NCBI GenBank assembly: GCA_900548465.1
Contig: URKY01000013.1
Location: 1-52,316 of the forward strand
Length of the DNA: 52,316 bases
Direction of reading: 5' to 3'
Source of the DNA: an uncultured Eubacterium sp.
GTDB lineage: Bacteria > Bacillota > Clostridia > Lachnospirales > Lachnospiraceae
Notes under the pieces: generated by a model
What the model was told of the DNA's origin: nothing
Databases searched by the model: none
What the model saw: only the letters and a program-made list of their open reading frames with translations
Made by a program: the position numbers and the translations under genes
Part shown: piece after piece, positions 33,639-41,919 of the stretch
How positions within the stretch are numbered: the stretch's first letter is position 1
Layout: each line of letters opens with the position of its first letter

Positions 33639-35009
33639 ATGAGTAAAAATAAGAAATCATCAGATATCAAGAAGGGGTACTATGGATACAGTTCTGAATC
33701 CGGTTCTACATCCAAGAAAAAATCAAACTCTAAGGTTGCTAAAGTGTTGGGAATTATTTTTGTGATTCTTCAGTTAGCAGCTTCTGTTGGATTTGTGGCA
33801 CTTCTTTTAACTAAGAATCTTGCCTTTGTTACTCCGGGCATACTGGCAGGCTCCATTGCAGTACTTATAGTATTGCTGGCTCTTGTTTTATTTATGCTAC
33901 AAAAAAGTAAGAAAGCACAAATCGGAGGGAATGTTATTTCTGTTATAGTTATAATCGTTCTTTTGGTTTTAATGTATTTATTGTCCCCAAATTTAGATAA
34001 ATTTACAACAGGAAAGAAATTATCAAAGAAACCTTTTGCAGTTTTTGTATCAGCGGCTGACACATTTGGACAATTCGACGACAAAACGCTGACTCGTTCA
34101 GATACTAACCTTATTGCAATTGTAAATCCTAAACAGCACAATTTATTACTTGTTTCTACACCTAGAGACTACTATGTTCCTGTTCAGGCAAAAGCTGTTG
34201 CAAAAGAAAAAGCCGGTTCTTACAGTTCTTACGACAAGTTAACTCACGTAGGTTTATACGGAAACGGTACTGCAACAAACAGCAGCGGACAGTCTGTTAC
34301 AGCCTCTGACTGGCAGTGGGCTCAGGAAGTTACGTGGAATCCGGGTTACACCGCTCTTATGGACACCTTGAAGCATTTATATAATTTCAATGTTACAAAT
34401 AAGGATTACCATTATGTAAAGATTAACTTTACGGGATTTGCCGATTTAATTGATGCATTAGGCGGTATTGATGTTAATGTTGACATTCCATTTTCAACCA
34501 AAACTTATGCAACATATTCAAAAGTAAGTCCTGAACGTAAAACATATAAATACACCAAAGGCAAAATGGAAATGGACGGTGCTACCGCATTGACATATGC
34601 CCGTGAAAGACATTCTTTCGGAAGCGGTGACATGACAAGAAATAAGAATCAGGTTAAAGTTCTGAAAGCAATTGAGAAGAAGCTTATGAGTGGTTCAACT
34701 TTACTTCATTACAATAGTGTTCTTGATGCAGTAAAGAACAGTTTCACAACTGATATGGATATTTCTTCTTCTGTGGGATTGTTACAGGATGCAGGAAGCG
34801 ATGGTTGGAACATTATGTCATTCAGCGTTATCGGAACACCTTCACGTCAGATTCTTACTTATAACGGATTGTCAAAATCAGTTGTACTTCAGGATGCGGA
34901 CTCAATTGCCCGTGCAACAAAACTTATGAATATGACCCTTGAAGGCAAGACTGCTGATGAAATAAAAAAACAGATAAAAACATATAATAAAGAGCAGGCA
35001 TATCAGTAA
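33639..35009 (+). CDS. LytR-CpsA-Psr (LCP) family cell-wall polymer ligase
   Basis: The 456-residue protein has a basic Ser/Lys-rich start, three membrane helices before residue 125, and an extracytoplasmic LCP domain: RSDTNLIAIVNPKQHNLLLV, STPRDYYVPV, INFTGFADLIDALGGIDV, YTKGKMEMDGATALTYARER and FGSGDMTRNKNQ. The conserved arginines (RSDT, PRDYY, ARER, R in MTRN) bind the pyrophosphate of the lipid donor. LCP enzymes join teichoic acids and capsules to peptidoglycan. It is divergent from the polymer operon and 48 bases before murG, so ligating that polymer is a sound inference. AAGGAGG precedes the ATG. Confidence 0.94.
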   Translation: MSKNKKSSDIKKGYYGYSSESGSTSKKKSNSKVAKVLGIIFVILQLAASVGFVALLLTKNLAFVTPGILAGSIAVLIVLLALVLFMLQKSKKAQIGGNVISVIVIIVLLVLMYLLSPNLDKFTTGKKLSKKPFAVFVSAADTFGQFDDKTLTRSDTNLIAIVNPKQHNLLLVSTPRDYYVPVQAKAVAKEKAGSYSSYDKLTHVGLYGNGTATNSSGQSVTASDWQWAQEVTWNPGYTALMDTLKHLYNFNVTNKDYHYVKINFTGFADLIDALGGIDVNVDIPFSTKTYATYSKVSPERKTYKYTKGKMEMDGATALTYARERHSFGSGDMTRNKNQVKVLKAIEKKLMSGSTLLHYNSVLDAVKNSFTTDMDISSSVGLLQDAGSDGWNIMSFSVIGTPSRQILTYNGLSKSVVLQDADSIARATKLMNMTLEGKTADEIKKQIKTYNKEQAYQ

Positions 35010-35057
35010 AAGATATGCCCCGCCTTTTATTAGTAACTATAAAGGAGACTTACATAT

Positions 35058-36119
35058 ATGAAAAAGATTATTTTAACCGGTGGCGGAACTGCAGGTCATG
35101 TAACACCTAACATTGCACTGGTTCCAAAGCTAAAGGAAGCCGGATATGAAATCAAATATATTGGTTCTGATGGTGGAATGGAAACTGAATTAGTAAAGAA
35201 AGCCGGACTTGACTACGTAGGCATTTCTTCCGGAAAGCTCAGAAGATATTTTAGCTGGAAGAATTTTTCCGACCCATTCAGAGTATTAAAAGGATATTTT
35301 CAGGCTAAGAAGATTGTTAAGAAATTCAAGCCTGATATAGTTTTTTCAAAGGGCGGCTTTGTAACAGTTCCTGTTGTCTATGCAGCAGCAAAGTACAAAA
35401 TTCCTGTAATTATTCATGAATCAGATATGACTCCCGGTCTTGCAAACAGACTTGCAATTAAAAAGGCCACAAAGGTTTGTCATAACTTCCCTGAAACTGC
35501 TGCTCATTTAGGTGAAAAAGCCGTTCATACCGGTTCTCCTATCAGAGCTGAACTTTTTAGTGGAAACAAAATAACGGCACTGAACATGTGCGGCTTTGAT
35601 TCAAATAAACCTGTAATTATGGTTACCGGTGGAAGCCTTGGTGCCGAAAATGTAAATAAATTAGTAAGAAAGGCTCTGCCTGAATTACTTAAAGATTTTC
35701 AGCTTGCCCATTTATGCGGCAAAGGCAAGCTTGATGAGTCATTAGTTGGAACAAAAGGCTACGCCCAGTTTGAATACATCAGCGATGAGATGAAAGATTT
35801 CTTTGCCATGGCAGATATTATTATATCCCGTGCCGGAGCCAATTCAATCTGCGAAATCTCCGCCCTCAAGAAACCAAACATTCTTATTCCTCTTTCTGCA
35901 CACGCCAGCCGTGGGGATCAGATTTTAAATGCAAAGTCTTATGCAAAGCAGGGATTTAGTGAAGTTCTTGACGAAGATGTTGCTACAGCCGATGACTTAA
36001 TCAATACTGTCCACAAGGTATATGACAACCGTCAGTCCTACATTGATGCAATGTCAAAATCAGCCGGAACCGGTGGTGTTGAAAAAATTGTAGATTTAAT
36101 AAAGCAGTTAAGTAAATAG
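35058..36119 (+). CDS. murG: Lipid II synthase MurG
   Basis: The 353-residue GT28 enzyme adds GlcNAc to lipid I to make lipid II. Motifs are [17 protein letters not shown] (residues 4-20), [57 protein letters not shown] and [22 protein letters not shown]. Length matches the family. AAAGGAG precedes the ATG. Finding murG beside an LCP gene rather than in the usual dcw cluster with ftsW and murD is a little unusual; it may be a second copy or relocated. A strong terminator follows at 36158. Confidence 0.96.
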   Translation: MKKIILTGGGTAGHVTPNIALVPKLKEAGYEIKYIGSDGGMETELVKKAGLDYVGISSGKLRRYFSWKNFSDPFRVLKGYFQAKKIVKKFKPDIVFSKGGFVTVPVVYAAAKYKIPVIIHESDMTPGLANRLAIKKATKVCHNFPETAAHLGEKAVHTGSPIRAELFSGNKITALNMCGFDSNKPVIMVTGGSLGAENVNKLVRKALPELLKDFQLAHLCGKGKLDESLVGTKGYAQFEYISDEMKDFFAMADIIISRAGANSICEISALKKPNILIPLSAHASRGDQILNAKSYAKQGFSEVLDEDVATADDLINTVHKVYDNRQSYIDAMSKSAGTGGVEKIVDLIKQLSK

Positions 36120-36157
36120 AAGTGAAGCTTAGTTAATAAAAAATTTTCATTATAAAG

Positions 36158-36200
36158 AAGTCCTCCATTTTCTGGTTAATCAGAAAATGAAGGACTTTTT
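36158..36200 (+). terminator. Rho-independent terminator of LCP-murG
   Basis: AAGTCCTCCATTTTCTG (36158-36174) pairs with CAGAAAATGAAGGACTT (36181-36197) with one mismatch and a 6-base loop, then TTTT. Confidence 0.92.
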
Positions 36201-36233
36201 GATATGATTTACGTGAAAAATAATTGATATATG

Positions 36234-36546
36234 AAGCCTATACATGTACTTCCGCCAACCCACGACCTACTTGGCTACGGAACTACACCCAAAATTTCAA
36301 TTTATCAAACTTATACATGTACTTCTGCCAACCCACAACCTACTTGGCTGCAGAACTACACTCAAAATTTCAATATATCAAGCTTATACACGTACTTCTG
36401 ACACCCCACAACCCATCGGGCTGCAGAACTACACCCAAAATTTCAATTTATCAAGCCTATACACGTAGTTCTGACCCCCCACAACCTATCGGGCTACGGA
36501 ACTACACTCAAAATTTCAATTTATCAAGCTTATACACGTACTTCCG
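36234..36546. repeat. 73-bp tandem direct repeats, four units plus a partial fifth
   Basis: Units begin at 36234, 36307, 36380, 36453 and 36526, so the period is exactly 73 bases. Each holds TATACAYGTA, then an inverted repeat (GTACTTC-YG paired with CRGAACTAC) and CAAAATTTCAATTTATC-like sequence. The stem is kept by paired changes: CCG/CGG in unit 1, CTG/CAG in unit 2; CCAA/TTGG in units 1-2 replaced by CCC/GGG in units 3-4. The partial fifth unit runs into a terminator. The period is not a multiple of three and no ribosome-binding site fits, so this is not protein-coding. Confidence 0.93.
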
Positions 36547-36566
36547 GTCCACCGGAAGGGTTTTTT
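36541..36566 (+). terminator. Terminator closing the 73-bp array
   Basis: CTTCCGG (36541-36547), loop TCCA, CCGGAAG (36552-36558), then GGTTTTTT. The left arm is the left arm of the repeat unit. Confidence 0.85.
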
Positions 36567-36577
36567 GTAAATTTTTA

Positions 36578-36973
36578 TTATTTTATTTGTGTCATAATAT
36601 AATAAAATACTCTTTGCGGTATTTTATAGAAAGATTTGTTCATATAGCAATATGCATATTCCCCATTTGGAGAATAAATTTCAATTTTATCATTTGCCGG
36701 TTTAATAAACAGATAAGCTATCGGTGCAGACTTAAGATTAAATTCCCTTATTTTTATCCATTTATCAGTTTCCATATTGCTTATAAACTCGTCAATGTTA
36801 TTAACTTTTGTTGAATGTGGTTCGATTTCCTGCACTATCTCAATCGCCTCAATATTTTTGTTAAATGGTAGTGAATTATTTCTACCAACAATATAACAAT
36901 ATATTCCCAACACTATAAAAAATACAATCGATAGTATTATAATATATGTTCTTTTCTTATTGGTAGATTTCAT
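36578..36973 (-). CDS. Small membrane-anchored hypothetical protein
   Basis: I do not recognise this 131-residue protein. One strong membrane helix (TYIIILSIVFFIVLGIYCYI, about 9-28) follows a basic start, so the bulk should lie outside the cell. The outer part has no cysteine pair or known domain; it includes IKPANDKIEIYSPNGEYAYC, suggestive of a beta-rich fold. AGGAG is six bases before the ATG. It follows the HIT gene by about 30 bases on the same strand and may be co-transcribed with rhomboid-HIT. Confidence 0.75.
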   Translation of the reverse strand: MKSTNKKRTYIIILSIVFFIVLGIYCYIVGRNNSLPFNKNIEAIEIVQEIEPHSTKVNNIDEFISNMETDKWIKIREFNLKSAPIAYLFIKPANDKIEIYSPNGEYAYCYMNKSFYKIPQRVFYYIMTQIK

Positions 36974-37003
36974 AATATTCTCCTACAAAGTACCCCGGAC
37001 TCT

Positions 37004-37414
37004 CTACAGCACTGCCTTTACCTTCTCAGCAATCTCTGCAAGTTTTTCTGTATCCTGTGTTCCCGGAGTCCATTTAATATTTGCATCATCATCGTCATAT
37101 CTTGGAATTACATGAATATGTAAATGGAAAACTGACTGACCTGCCACCTCGCCATTATTCTGCAAAATATTTACGCCCTTGCAGCCTGTTGCTTCCTTTA
37201 ATGCTGTGGCAACCTTCTTGGCTACAACGTGTGCATGAGCAAGCAATTCATCATCAATTTCAAAAACATTTGCTGCATGTGACTTTGGAAGTACTAAAGC
37301 ATGTCCCAAAGTTGCCGGGCTTATGTCAAATATTACTTTCACCTTATCATCTTCATAAATTGATGTTGAAGGTATTTCTCCATTAGCTATCTTACAAAAA
37401 ATACAATCACTCAT
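37004..37414 (-). CDS. HIT-family (histidine triad) nucleotide hydrolase
   Basis: The 136-residue protein belongs to the Hint branch: it starts with a zinc-type motif CIFCKIANGEIPS, has KSHAANVFEID, and ends in the histidine triad HLHIHVIPR. Such enzymes hydrolyse nucleoside phosphoramidates and adenylylated compounds; the physiological substrate is uncertain. AGGAGG precedes the ATG at 37414 and excludes the start at 37429. It follows the rhomboid gene by 21 bases, likely one transcription unit. Confidence 0.94.
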   Translation of the reverse strand: MSDCIFCKIANGEIPSTSIYEDDKVKVIFDISPATLGHALVLPKSHAANVFEIDDELLAHAHVVAKKVATALKEATGCKGVNILQNNGEVAGQSVFHLHIHVIPRYDDDDANIKWTPGTQDTEKLAEIAEKVKAVL

Positions 37415-37435
37415 ATCTTTCCTCCTCATCTATAA

Positions 37436-38068
37436 TTATAAATTAAAATAATTTTCTCTGTTCTTTGGCCAATACAATAAAAAGGCTAAAACCACGCCTA
37501 CCAGGGCACCACCTAAATGCGCCATCCAGTCTACGCCCTCTTCCATATTGCCAAATACCATAAGCACAAACAGGATTATAAGTCTTGGTGCGGAAACCTG
37601 ACCCATTCGTCTTCTGTTCTTAAATATCATAACCAGCATAATGCCAAATATTCCAAATATTGCCCCTGATGCACCTACGCTAACTGCTGCTTCGCTCATT
37701 CGCATTTCTACAAGTGAAGACAAAACTGCTCCGCCAATTCCACTGACAAAATAACTTAGCAGATATTTAAACCAGCCATATTCCCTCTCAATCTGATAAC
37801 CGAGAATTCCCAGCATAAACATATTATTTAATAAATGTTCCGGCCCTGCATGCACAAACATATGGGTTATGAGCCTGTACCATTCACCATTATCTATAAC
37901 GCTCGGCCAATACATTGCCCCATGAGTATAGAGGAAATTAGTATCCTCTGTGGACCCTGTCAGTTCCATATACAAAAACACCAGCACGTTAATTACTATA
38001 AGAATTACAGTGACTATTGGAAGGTTATTCAATTTTTTTGTTCTTATTTCATAATCGTAATTTTCCAT
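37436..38068 (-). CDS. Rhomboid-family intramembrane serine protease
   Basis: The 210-residue membrane protein has six predicted helices. The catalytic serine is S134 in VGASGAIFGIFG and the catalytic histidine H184 in WMAHLGGALVGV; HMFVHAGPEHLLNNMFMLGI carries the conserved stabilising histidines and asparagines. It resembles small Firmicutes rhomboids (GluP-like without the TPR tail). It should cleave membrane helices of unknown substrates. The ribosome-binding site is weak. It lies upstream of the HIT gene. Confidence 0.94.
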   Translation of the reverse strand: MENYDYEIRTKKLNNLPIVTVILIVINVLVFLYMELTGSTEDTNFLYTHGAMYWPSVIDNGEWYRLITHMFVHAGPEHLLNNMFMLGILGYQIEREYGWFKYLLSYFVSGIGGAVLSSLVEMRMSEAAVSVGASGAIFGIFGIMLVMIFKNRRRMGQVSAPRLIILFVLMVFGNMEEGVDWMAHLGGALVGVVLAFLLYWPKNRENYFNL

Positions 38069-38125
38069 AAAATATATAATAACGCTTTTTAATTAATTAG
38101 TCTATTAAACTTTCAATTTATATGT

Positions 38126-39076
38126 CTATCCCAGTTCCTGCTGCAATATTTCAATAAACTTTCTTCCTGCCTTTGAAATATATTTGCCTTTCTTGTATGC
38201 AACACACATTGTTCTTGTTGAATCCTCAGTTGTGCCAACCTTATAATAACAGGCATGTTCCCTAATATTATTGAATTTTACGGTTGTCTCTGTAACAAAA
38301 GAAATTCCTACATTGGCAACGCTCATGGCAAGACCTGTAATTGTCTGAGATGTATAAAGGGCAACCTTCGGAGAAAAACCTGCCTTTTCAAAAATTTCAT
38401 CAACCATTCTACGTATATGCTGGTCTTCATTTAGCAGTACAAATTCCTCATCTCTAACTTCGTTCATATCCAAAGTCTTTATCTTTGAATAATCGACTTT
38501 TCCCTTAAGAAGTTCCTCCGTTGGAATCTTGTACTCTTTTATTCTGTCGTTAATTTCTGCATCCTTTGGCACTGCCATTAACAGCCTCTCACTAAACAAC
38601 TCTTCTTTGTCAAAAAGTTCATCGTCAATTCTTCCATCCGTCAGAAACATATCCACGTCTCCCACAAGACACTTATTCATAATTTCAGGAACTTTTTCTT
38701 CTATTAATTTAAAAGTAATACCCGGATATTTTTTTCTGAAAACAGAAATCGGCCCCGGCAAATAACCTGTAGAGAAGCAGACAACACTTCCCATCGTTAT
38801 TTCCCCCTGCTTTAAATCCTGCAAATCCGACATAACATTATTTAGTCTGTCCGTTGCATTTAAAACATCATTAGCATACTCTAAGTACGCCATTCCAAAT
38901 TCTGTTATTTCAATCGGTGATATACTTCTGTCAAAAAGGGGTACTCCCAGCTTTTCTTCTAATTTCCTCACAAAATTACTTAAAGCCGGTTGGGATATTC
39001 CAATTGCCTTAGATGCTTTTGAAAAACTCTTATGCTTTGCAACCTCTTTTATATAACTAAATTCATTACTGTTCAT
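38126..39076 (-). CDS. LysR-family transcriptional regulator
   Basis: The 316-residue protein has an N-terminal winged helix (FSKASKAIGISQPALSNFVR, LGVPLFDRSISPIEITEFG) and a two-lobe periplasmic-binding-like effector domain (TMGSVVCFSTGYLPGPISVF, ITGLAMSVANVGISFVTE). The effector is unknown. It lies downstream of and on the same strand as an SsuABC-type importer, so control of that operon is likely. A near-perfect palindrome in its own promoter (39102-39116) and a similar site at the importer promoter support this. GGAG precedes the ATG. Confidence 0.93.
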   Translation of the reverse strand: MNSNEFSYIKEVAKHKSFSKASKAIGISQPALSNFVRKLEEKLGVPLFDRSISPIEITEFGMAYLEYANDVLNATDRLNNVMSDLQDLKQGEITMGSVVCFSTGYLPGPISVFRKKYPGITFKLIEEKVPEIMNKCLVGDVDMFLTDGRIDDELFDKEELFSERLLMAVPKDAEINDRIKEYKIPTEELLKGKVDYSKIKTLDMNEVRDEEFVLLNEDQHIRRMVDEIFEKAGFSPKVALYTSQTITGLAMSVANVGISFVTETTVKFNNIREHACYYKVGTTEDSTRTMCVAYKKGKYISKAGRKFIEILQQELG

Positions 39077-39101
39077 AAAAACTCCATCATTATATGTTTA
39101 T

Positions 39102-39116
39102 TTATAATGATTATAA
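39102..39116. promoter_or_regulatory. Candidate LysR operator upstream of the LysR gene
   Basis: TTATAATGATTATAA is a 15-base palindrome apart from its central base and contains a T-N11-A core. It lies just upstream of a TATAAT for the LysR gene. Ten bases of it match a site at 41794-41803 in the importer promoter at nine positions. Confidence 0.45.
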
Positions 39117-39205
39117 TATTTTTATCCCAACTTTCCAATTATAAGTTTTATATTACTCATTCCCGGCATAAGTTTTTATCCTCTTAAACTTACACCAATT
39201 GTCTA

Positions 39206-39949
39206 CTAATCTGTAAGCAGTTCATTCAGATGTTGCCATAACTCTCCATATCCCTCGCTTACAGGAGTTACAGGTTTTTCAACAGGATTGTATAAATGTT
39301 CCTTAATTATTCCCTCTTTGGACATTACCATTATTCTGTTTCCAAGAGAAATGGCTTCCTGAATATTATGGGTTATAAAAAGAACCGTCATTTTCTCTTT
39401 TTCCTTTATTTTTATAAGCTCTGCCTGTAACTGTTTTCTTGTCATAGCATCCAGAGCTGCAAAAGGTTCATCCATCATTATTATTTTTGACCCAAGAGCC
39501 AATCCCTTTGCAATTGCCACCCTTTGCTTCATTCCACCACTTAACTGATGTGGATAATAGTTTTTATATTGCAGAAGATTAACCTTGTTTAAATACTTTT
39601 CTGCCTTCTCTTTTCTTTCCTCTTTATTTTTCATGCCACCTACTTTTAGGGCGTATGTTATATTTCCCAAAACGGTTTTCCATGGAAATAACTGATTAAA
39701 ATCCTGAAATACCATTATTCTGTCAGGGCCGGGCTTTACTACCTTTTCACCATTTACCGTAATGCTTCCTTCGTAATCTTCAAAGCCTGCGATACATCTT
39801 ATCAGGGTGGACTTGCCACATCCGGAAGGCCCCAAAACGCAGAGGAAATCTTCCTCATTTATAGACAGGTCAATATCATTAAGTATTATTCTGTCGGAAT
39901 TATCATATTTCTTTCTTAACTTTTCTATTTTTAACATCGCCTGACTCAT
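39206..39949 (-). CDS. ABC importer ATPase (SsuB/TauB/NrtD family)
   Basis: The 247-residue ATPase has Walker A GPSGCGKST (40-48), the signature LSGGMKQRVAIAKGLA and Walker B IIMMDEPFAALD. The family takes up sulfonates, taurine, nitrate, cyanate or thiamine precursors; the substrate here is unknown. The ATG at 39949 overlaps the stop of the permease (ATGA), so the two are coupled. It is the last gene of the SBP-permease-ATPase operon. Confidence 0.93.
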   Translation of the reverse strand: MSQAMLKIEKLRKKYDNSDRIILNDIDLSINEEDFLCVLGPSGCGKSTLIRCIAGFEDYEGSITVNGEKVVKPGPDRIMVFQDFNQLFPWKTVLGNITYALKVGGMKNKEERKEKAEKYLNKVNLLQYKNYYPHQLSGGMKQRVAIAKGLALGSKIIMMDEPFAALDAMTRKQLQAELIKIKEKEKMTVLFITHNIQEAISLGNRIMVMSKEGIIKEHLYNPVEKPVTPVSEGYGELWQHLNELLTD

Positions 39950-40722
39950 CGTATCACACCCCATTTCTTAAATGTCTTATTTTCTATTGTCCTAAATAAG
40001 CCATACTCAACAATAATGCCTATGATGACAATGACAATAATTGTTGCAAAAACTCCGGCTATGTCTGTATTTGTTCTTCTGTCTTGAATATAGTAGCCTA
40101 TTCCTAAGGCTCCACCACCGCCAAAAATCATTTCAGCACTTATAAGTCCTCGCCATGCTCTTGCCCAGCCTACTTTTATGCCTGAGAAAATTCTTGGAAG
40201 GGCTGCAGGCAGAAACACTCCAAACACCAGTTTTACAGGGCTTAGTCCTATATTTCTTCCCACTTCCAAATACAGCTGGGGTACGGCATTAAATCCATCG
40301 ATTATACTTCTTGACATTGGCCATACTACAGCGTGAATCACCATAAATATTATTGCCGCATCTCCTACTCCAAGCCACAAAATGGCTATTGGAATAAGCG
40401 CTATTCCCGGAATCAGATCGCACATTGAAACAATCATATTATAAATCGTATAAAATGTTTCACTGACAACCGATAGGCTTGAAAAAAGCAGTGCCAGAAT
40501 AATTCCTATTATCAGCCCTTTTACAATAAGGGATAAAGAATGAAGTACCATTACTCCAAGTTCTTTTTCCGTAAATGCCGTTATAAATGCCTGTCCAATT
40601 GATTTAAGCGATGGAAATAATATCTCCGGCCAAATTTTTAACGAATACAAAACCTGCCATAAAACAAGCACCGCAACTATAAAAATTATCTTTACCAGAA
40701 AATTCTTTGTTTTCTTATTCAC
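39946..40722 (-). CDS. ABC importer permease (SsuC/TauC family)
   Basis: The 258-residue membrane protein has six predicted helices and the BPD permease loop (EVGRNIGLSPVKLVFGVFLPAALP split by the conserved EAA-type glycine, here in VGRNIGLSPVKLVFGVF). ISAEMIFGGGGALGIGYYIQ is typical of SsuC/TauC. The start is GTG at 40722 behind AAGGAG. It works with the neighbouring ATPase and lipoprotein. Confidence 0.93.
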   Translation of the reverse strand: MNKKTKNFLVKIIFIVAVLVLWQVLYSLKIWPEILFPSLKSIGQAFITAFTEKELGVMVLHSLSLIVKGLIIGIILALLFSSLSVVSETFYTIYNMIVSMCDLIPGIALIPIAILWLGVGDAAIIFMVIHAVVWPMSRSIIDGFNAVPQLYLEVGRNIGLSPVKLVFGVFLPAALPRIFSGIKVGWARAWRGLISAEMIFGGGGALGIGYYIQDRRTNTDIAGVFATIIVIVIIGIIVEYGLFRTIENKTFKKWGVIR

Positions 40723-40733
40723 TGTTTCTCTCC

Positions 40734-41711
40734 TTAGTTTCCTTTCACGTTGTCAAATACAATTTCCTTAATATCTTTTGGTCCTTTGTCCAAAAATCCT
40801 TCTTCTACCATAAACTGAGAAAGCTTCATAACTCCCTGCACTTCAGTTTTATACTGTGCCTCCTCATTCTTTAGCCATGAAGCAATCTCCTCCTGTGTAG
40901 CGTCATAGCTTTCAGTAAGAATTTTTGCTGTTTCTTCAGGATTTTTCTGTATATATTCCATGGCTTCCTTTGTTGCTTCGCAAAATGCGTTATATAATTC
41001 AGGATTTTTTTCATTTAACTTTTCTGATGCGATTCCAACTATTGATGTGTCTCCCTTTGGCCACACATCCTCACTAACCTTTATCTCATGTATATTATCT
41101 TCCTTAACTTCCATTAAATTATATGGTGCCAGAACCATATTACATTTAACTGCCCCCGTCATTAAAGCCGAATATCCGTCCGCATTGGCCATGGCTACTA
41201 AATTAGCGTCTAAGGCATGGGCGTCTCCCAGTTCTTTTTTTGCCGCCATTGACAATAATATATGCGGCTGACTGTTAATCTGGGTTACTACAATCTGATC
41301 CTTTGCCTTTATATCCTTTAAAGTTTTAATACTACTGTCGTTAGTCTGTATTCCACATGATACAGCTGCCAAACCTGTACATATTTTATATGGTGCTTTA
41401 GATGCTATTCCGCTTATGGCTACAGATGTTCCAAGGGCCCCTATATCTATTGAGTCTGCAGTTATTCCCTCACTTATGGCTGCACCACTTGCCATTACTT
41501 TCCAATCAACCTTTACCTTTTTACCATAATGTTTTTCAATCAGGTTTTGTTCTTTCATTACTAACAGCGGTGTGTAAGACAATCCCATCTGATATGCTAT
41601 TACCAATTTGTCTTCCTTCGCTGCTTTTTCACTTTTTGTACCACATGCAGTTAATGCAAAAGCCAAAGAAGCTACCATCATTACTGCCACTAGTCTTTTT
41701 AATTTTTTCAT
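40734..41711 (-). CDS. ABC importer substrate-binding lipoprotein (SsuA/NMT1-like)
   Basis: The 325-residue protein has a lipoprotein signal (MKKLKRLVAVMMVASLAFAL, lipobox LTAC with C23) and a type II periplasmic-binding fold: LVIAYQMGLSYTPLLVMKEQ, DSIDIGALGTSVAISGIA, LKDIKAKDQIVV and NADGYSALMTGAVKCNMVLA. The pattern is that of SsuA/TauA/NMT1 proteins. The substrate cannot be read off; aliphatic sulfonates or a thiamine precursor are candidates. GAGGAG precedes the ATG. First gene of its operon. Confidence 0.92.
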   Translation of the reverse strand: MKKLKRLVAVMMVASLAFALTACGTKSEKAAKEDKLVIAYQMGLSYTPLLVMKEQNLIEKHYGKKVKVDWKVMASGAAISEGITADSIDIGALGTSVAISGIASKAPYKICTGLAAVSCGIQTNDSSIKTLKDIKAKDQIVVTQINSQPHILLSMAAKKELGDAHALDANLVAMANADGYSALMTGAVKCNMVLAPYNLMEVKEDNIHEIKVSEDVWPKGDTSIVGIASEKLNEKNPELYNAFCEATKEAMEYIQKNPEETAKILTESYDATQEEIASWLKNEEAQYKTEVQGVMKLSQFMVEEGFLDKGPKDIKEIVFDNVKGN

Positions 41712-41766
41712 TTCACTTCTCCTCTCGTTACTATTTCTTTATAGTCATATGTGATATATACATATG

Positions 41767-41794
41767 ATTATATCGTGATAATATTATCAGTCAA
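41767..41794 (-). promoter_or_regulatory. Promoter of the SBP-permease-ATPase operon with palindromic spacer
   Basis: On the minus strand TTGACT (41789-41794), 16 bases, TATAAT (41767-41772). The spacer contains the perfect 12-base palindrome GATAATATTATC (41777-41788), and a LysR-like site (41794-41803) abuts the -35. Confidence 0.6.
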
Positions 41795-41852
41795 TTATGA
41801 TTAAAAAGTGATGATATATTTTTCCTTTGTAAAAGCGTCGCACAACTTTATA

Positions 41853-41881
41853 TTTCAAACTTATTTAAATTATGTTACAAT
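41853..41881 (+). promoter_or_regulatory. Promoter of the decoration cluster
   Basis: TTTCAA (41853-41858), 17 bases, extended -10 TGTTACAAT with the TACAAT hexamer at 41876-41881; the ATG at 41920 follows. Confidence 0.5.
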
Positions 41882-41919
41882 GAAATTTGTGACAAACATT
41901 GGGAAGAAAGGATAAATTT

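Noticed and set aside
36234..36525. tRNA-like units, because of the 73-base period
   Set aside because: No acceptor stem, no GTTCRANTC T-loop and no anticodon arm can be drawn.
36234..36546. CRISPR array
   Set aside because: Units are contiguous and similar along their whole 73 bases; there are no unique spacers and no cas genes.
36224..36814. 196-codon plus-strand frame through the 73-bp array
   Set aside because: The repeat period is not a multiple of three, there is no ribosome-binding site, and it overlaps the 131-residue gene on the other strand.
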